From the NCBI GenBank assembly GCA_937934355.1, contig CALGZY010000297.1:1-10284 (forward strand): DNA of 10,284 nt. The letters run 5' to 3'. Every line of letters begins with the position of its first letter. Position 1 is the first letter of the stretch. The stretch is from an uncultured Collinsella sp. (lineage in GTDB: Bacteria > Actinomycetota > Coriobacteriia > Coriobacteriales > Coriobacteriaceae). Below are positions 8,363 to 10,284 of this stretch, piece after piece. Made by a program: the position numbers and the translations under genes. The notes under the pieces are model-generated. The model searched no databases and was not told the origin of the DNA. It saw nothing but the letters and a program-made list of their open reading frames with translations.

Positions 8363-8388
8363 TATGAATGATTGTTCTCCCCTTGTTT

Positions 8389-9276
8389 TTATTGCCGCCC
8401 GACAGTAGACCACGTATCGCTTATGGCATCGTAGCTATAGACGAGATTGTCGCACACGCCGTAATAACGTTCTCTGACAAACTGGTCCTCGCTGTCGGTT
8501 CCCAGGGCAAACAGCAGGCAGGGGCGCCCCTCGATCCACTGGGTATTTCCGGTATACATAACCTTCATTCCCTGCATGACCGCCTGCTTTACCTCGTCCG
8601 TTTCCAGAAGAAGCTCTGTTGCGATTTGAATGGATCGCTCATCGGGCACTTCCTCGTATGTTGAGAAATCGTACACCCCTGCGATCTCCTGCAGGTGCCC
8701 GTTTTCCATGGACAGCGACGGGCGGAAGTCCATGGCCCCGCCGCCGTCAGTAGCGGCAATCAGCACATTGGAGTATATCTCGCTGAGGTTGCACCGCAGC
8801 AACAGCGGCTCGCCGGGCTCCCCCACGTGGAGGGGATTGCTCCTGTCGTCGGCATACTCGCCGTCTTCGGTCATCATGGATGGGTACACGATTATCGTTC
8901 CCTTGTCATGCGGCGGTATAATTGCATACAGCTCCTGTCCCTCAGCCATGTAAAGCGGCGCACGGGATAGGCTGGGATATTCCTTTCCCGTTTCGCTGCC
9001 CGCAACATAGGCGCGCAGGTCAGCCTCAGAGCTCTCGCTATCCACATAGCCGATAAAGGCGACGGCGACTGCGCTGCCGCTCTGTGAGATTTTCTTTTGC
9101 AGCTCCGCAAAAGCGGCCTCCTCTGTGTTTTTATCATCCGGATCCTTCGCGGTGTTGCCCCCGGGGATCGTGCTCCCGCCTGGGATAGAAGGGTTTTTTT
9201 CGGGTGAAGCCGAACATCCGCACAAAGAGCAAATGAATAACATTACTGTGCAAAACAGCAGCACAATTCTTTTCAT
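8389..9276 (-). CDS. Lipoprotein of unrecognised family
   Basis: The protein has 295 residues. A short signal peptide ends in the lipobox LCGC, making C21 the lipidated cysteine. A flexible segment with the repeated word IPGG (about 32-41) follows. The remaining globular part (about 52-295) mixes strands and helices and has no enzyme motif I recognise; LYAIIPPHDKGTIIVYPS and DGGGAMDFRPS are notable stretches. The start at 9276 is set by AGGAGGT just upstream. The gene ends 119 bases before the SPFH gene on the same strand, which suggests linked function at the envelope. Base composition is more A/T-rich than in the left half of the window. I do not recognise the family. Confidence 0.85.
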   Translation of the reverse strand: MKRIVLLFCTVMLFICSLCGCSASPEKNPSIPGGSTIPGGNTAKDPDDKNTEEAAFAELQKKISQSGSAVAVAFIGYVDSESSEADLRAYVAGSETGKEYPSLSRAPLYMAEGQELYAIIPPHDKGTIIVYPSMMTEDGEYADDRSNPLHVGEPGEPLLLRCNLSEIYSNVLIAATDGGGAMDFRPSLSMENGHLQEIAGVYDFSTYEEVPDERSIQIATELLLETDEVKQAVMQGMKVMYTGNTQWIEGRPCLLFALGTDSEDQFVRERYYGVCDNLVYSYDAISDTWSTVGRQ

Positions 9277-9280
9277 ATGG

Positions 9281-9287
9281 ACCTCCT
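9281..9287 (-). promoter_or_regulatory. Ribosome binding site fixing the lipoprotein start at 9276
   Basis: The minus strand reads AGGAGGT, then four bases and the ATG at 9276. An in-frame ATG at 9324 lies upstream of it and would put extra polar residues before the signal peptide, so it is not used. Confidence 0.85.
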
Positions 9288-9366
9288 CTTTCTTATTCCG
9301 AAGTATTCCTGTGGCACAATGCATCCCTGCCTGGTTTCCATAGATACGCCCTGAATGAAATTTTCA

Positions 9367-9437
9367 CCCTTCCGAAAGACGATGCGTTTTTTATCTGTTC
9401 ATCGCCTTTCGGAAAGGGGCTTTTACAAGCCCTTTCC
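9367..9437. other. Three-arm region able to form alternative hairpins
   Basis: This lies in the 268-base non-coding stretch 9277-9544. The middle arm (about 9406-9420, TTTCGGAAAGGGGC) can pair leftward with TCCGAAAG (9371-9378), helped by CGATG/CATCG (9380-9384 with 9400-9404). It can instead pair rightward with GCCCTTTCC (9429-9437), with one bulged G. The two pairings share bases and exclude each other, as in attenuators. Read on the minus strand it would lie in the leader of the lipoprotein gene. No leader peptide or known riboswitch is seen, and no convincing promoter is found in the stretch. Confidence 0.45.
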
Positions 9438-9480
9438 AAATAGTAAGGTGCGGTGGTACAGATAGCTTTATCTTCCTAAG

Positions 9481-9522
9481 CCTCGGTCCCTGCCCTATGC
9501 AGGCATAGGGCAGGAGCTGAGG
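9481..9522 (-). terminator. Stem-loop after the dockerin gene
   Basis: A 19-position stem (9481-9499 with 9504-9522) with one mismatch and two G-T or T-G pairs closes on the loop CAGG. The inner 11 pairs are perfect. It starts 22 bases past the stop of the minus-strand dockerin gene, where a terminator belongs. No T-run follows, as with the other hairpins of this window. Confidence 0.65.
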
Positions 9523-9544
9523 TGTTGAAGCAAACTCAATCAGA

Positions 9545-10284
9545 CTACCAAAGCAAAGACTTTCCCTTCACATGAAGGTTCGCTCTGTTGACGTCGCTGA
9601 TCGTGATCTTGCCGTCGCCGTTGATGTCTGCGCAGGCAAATTCATACAGAGTCAATTTACTCTTTCCCTTTGCATGAAGGTTTGCTCTGTTGACATCGCC
9701 GATCGTGACCTTGCCGTCGCCGTTGATGTCCCCCTTCAGGTGTATTTTCACATTCTGCGTCACCGCTTCTCCGCCCACTGTAATCGTATACTCCCGGGTG
9801 ACATGATTTTTCTTCATCACCCGCATGGTATAGGTACCGGAAGCGACCCCGGAAATACTGTAGGAGGCGGTATATTGATTCCCCTCCTTCGTTCCGCTGG
9901 AGACCGTGGTTTCATACGCAGGCTCTGAGTGTCCCTGCTGAATGAGCTGAATGGTCACCTTATCGGAAGCGGAATTAAAGCTCTTCACCGTGCCGCTGAC
10001 GGAGCCGCGGGCGTTGGGGTCAACCACCTTATAGGATTCATACACCTGCCAGACATGCCCGTCTGTATTGTCTTCATATTCCATCCATGCGTTTACGCTC
10101 TTACCGTTCACCTTGAAATCTTTCCAATTTTTCGGGTATACATAACCCTTTTCTTCGCCGCCCTCAAATCCGATACGAAGATCGAGGAAATACGATTTTC
10201 CAACCTCAAATTTGTCAAATTTCCTCATTGGTTTTTGATCGGGTCCCAGCCATTGCATCGACAGCACCTTCATATTATTCGGCA
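9545..10284 (-). CDS. Dockerin-terminated surface protein, 5' end outside the window
   Basis: The frame stays open to the window edge and the first visible ATG (10273) has no ribosome site, so this is the C-terminal part of a longer, presumably exported protein. Counting from that ATG, residues about 20-85 look like a surface-protein module (FEVGKSYFLDLRI, then VYPKNW). Residues about 91-178 resemble a carboxypeptidase-regulatory or Cna-B-type beta-sandwich (GSVSGTVKS to VTQNVKIHL). Residues 181-242 are a type I dockerin: two calcium loops, D182/N184/D186/D193 and D216/N218/D220/D227, each followed by a DVNRANLH helix. Dockerins bind cohesin modules; none is visible here. It may be an enzyme or adhesin depending on the missing part. 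Composition is A/T-richer than the left half and Clostridia-like. Confidence 0.85.
   Translation of the reverse strand, partial: PNNMKVLSMQWLGPDQKPMRKFDKFEVGKSYFLDLRIGFEGGEEKGYVYPKNWKDFKVNGKSVNAWMEYEDNTDGHVWQVYESYKVVDPNARGSVSGTVKSFNSASDKVTIQLIQQGHSEPAYETTVSSGTKEGNQYTASYSISGVASGTYTMRVMKKNHVTREYTITVGGEAVTQNVKIHLKGDINGDGKVTIGDVNRANLHAKGKSKLTLYEFACADINGDGKITISDVNRANLHVKGKSLLW
9561..9730 (-). repeat. DNA-level duplication encoding the two dockerin repeats
   Basis: The segments 9561-9628 and 9663-9730 are 68 bases each, 102 bases apart, and differ at 6 positions by my count. They encode the paired calcium-binding loops and helices. The high DNA identity suggests a recent duplication or gene conversion within the gene. 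Confidence 0.8.

Noticed and set aside
6257..8371. Plus-strand open frame of 704 codons opposite the SPFH and lipoprotein genes
   Set aside because: It is antisense to two genes that have ribosome sites, a lipobox and zinc ribbons. Its translation is low-complexity G/A/V/L/H-rich with no family likeness, and it has no ribosome site. It is a by-product of GC-rich codon use.
9277..9544. Small gene or tRNA in the non-coding stretch
   Set aside because: I found no frame with a ribosome site and no cloverleaf; only hairpins are supported.

Overview
The coding style (GC-rich third positions, short leaders with AAAGGA/GGAGG ribosome sites, GTGA and ATGA gene overlaps) and the gene types suggest a gut actinobacterium of the Coriobacteriia, most like Collinsella. 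This is inference from recall; no marker gene is present. From about 8270 to the right end the DNA is visibly more A/T-rich and reads more like gut Clostridia, so that part may have been acquired.

Layout. Positions 1-195 hold three successive hairpins: two related inverted repeats sharing a 17-base arm, then a long perfect hairpin of REP-like appearance. A 6-phospho-beta-glucosidase of glycoside hydrolase family 1 follows (341-1771, +), closed by a strong stem-loop. A tightly overlapping three-gene signalling operon runs from 1911 to 5910 (+): a membrane protein with a 7TM histidine-kinase-type sensor and a C-terminal region lacking recognisable kinase motifs, a complete NarL-type histidine kinase, and a NarL/LuxR response regulator. 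Positions 5911-6103 are a convergent intergenic region with two hairpins, one per strand.

Everything from 6104 to the right end is on the minus strand. In transcription order, from the right, it holds: a surface-type protein cut by the window edge and ending in a two-repeat dockerin; a non-coding stretch (9277-9544) with several hairpins; an unrecognised lipoprotein; an SPFH-domain protein with two C-terminal zinc ribbons; and a second lipoprotein with an acidic middle. The last three sit close together and could be one transcription unit devoted to the cell envelope.

How the genes may work together. The glucosidase would hydrolyse phosphorylated beta-glucosides imported by a PTS, which is not in the window. 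The three-gene operon would sense a signal at the membrane and control transcription; its target is unknown. The SPFH protein and lipoproteins suggest an envelope-stress or membrane-organising function. The best candidates for something not well described are the kinase-like sensor paired with a true kinase, the SPFH/zinc-ribbon/lipoprotein cluster, and the repeated hairpin elements at the left end.
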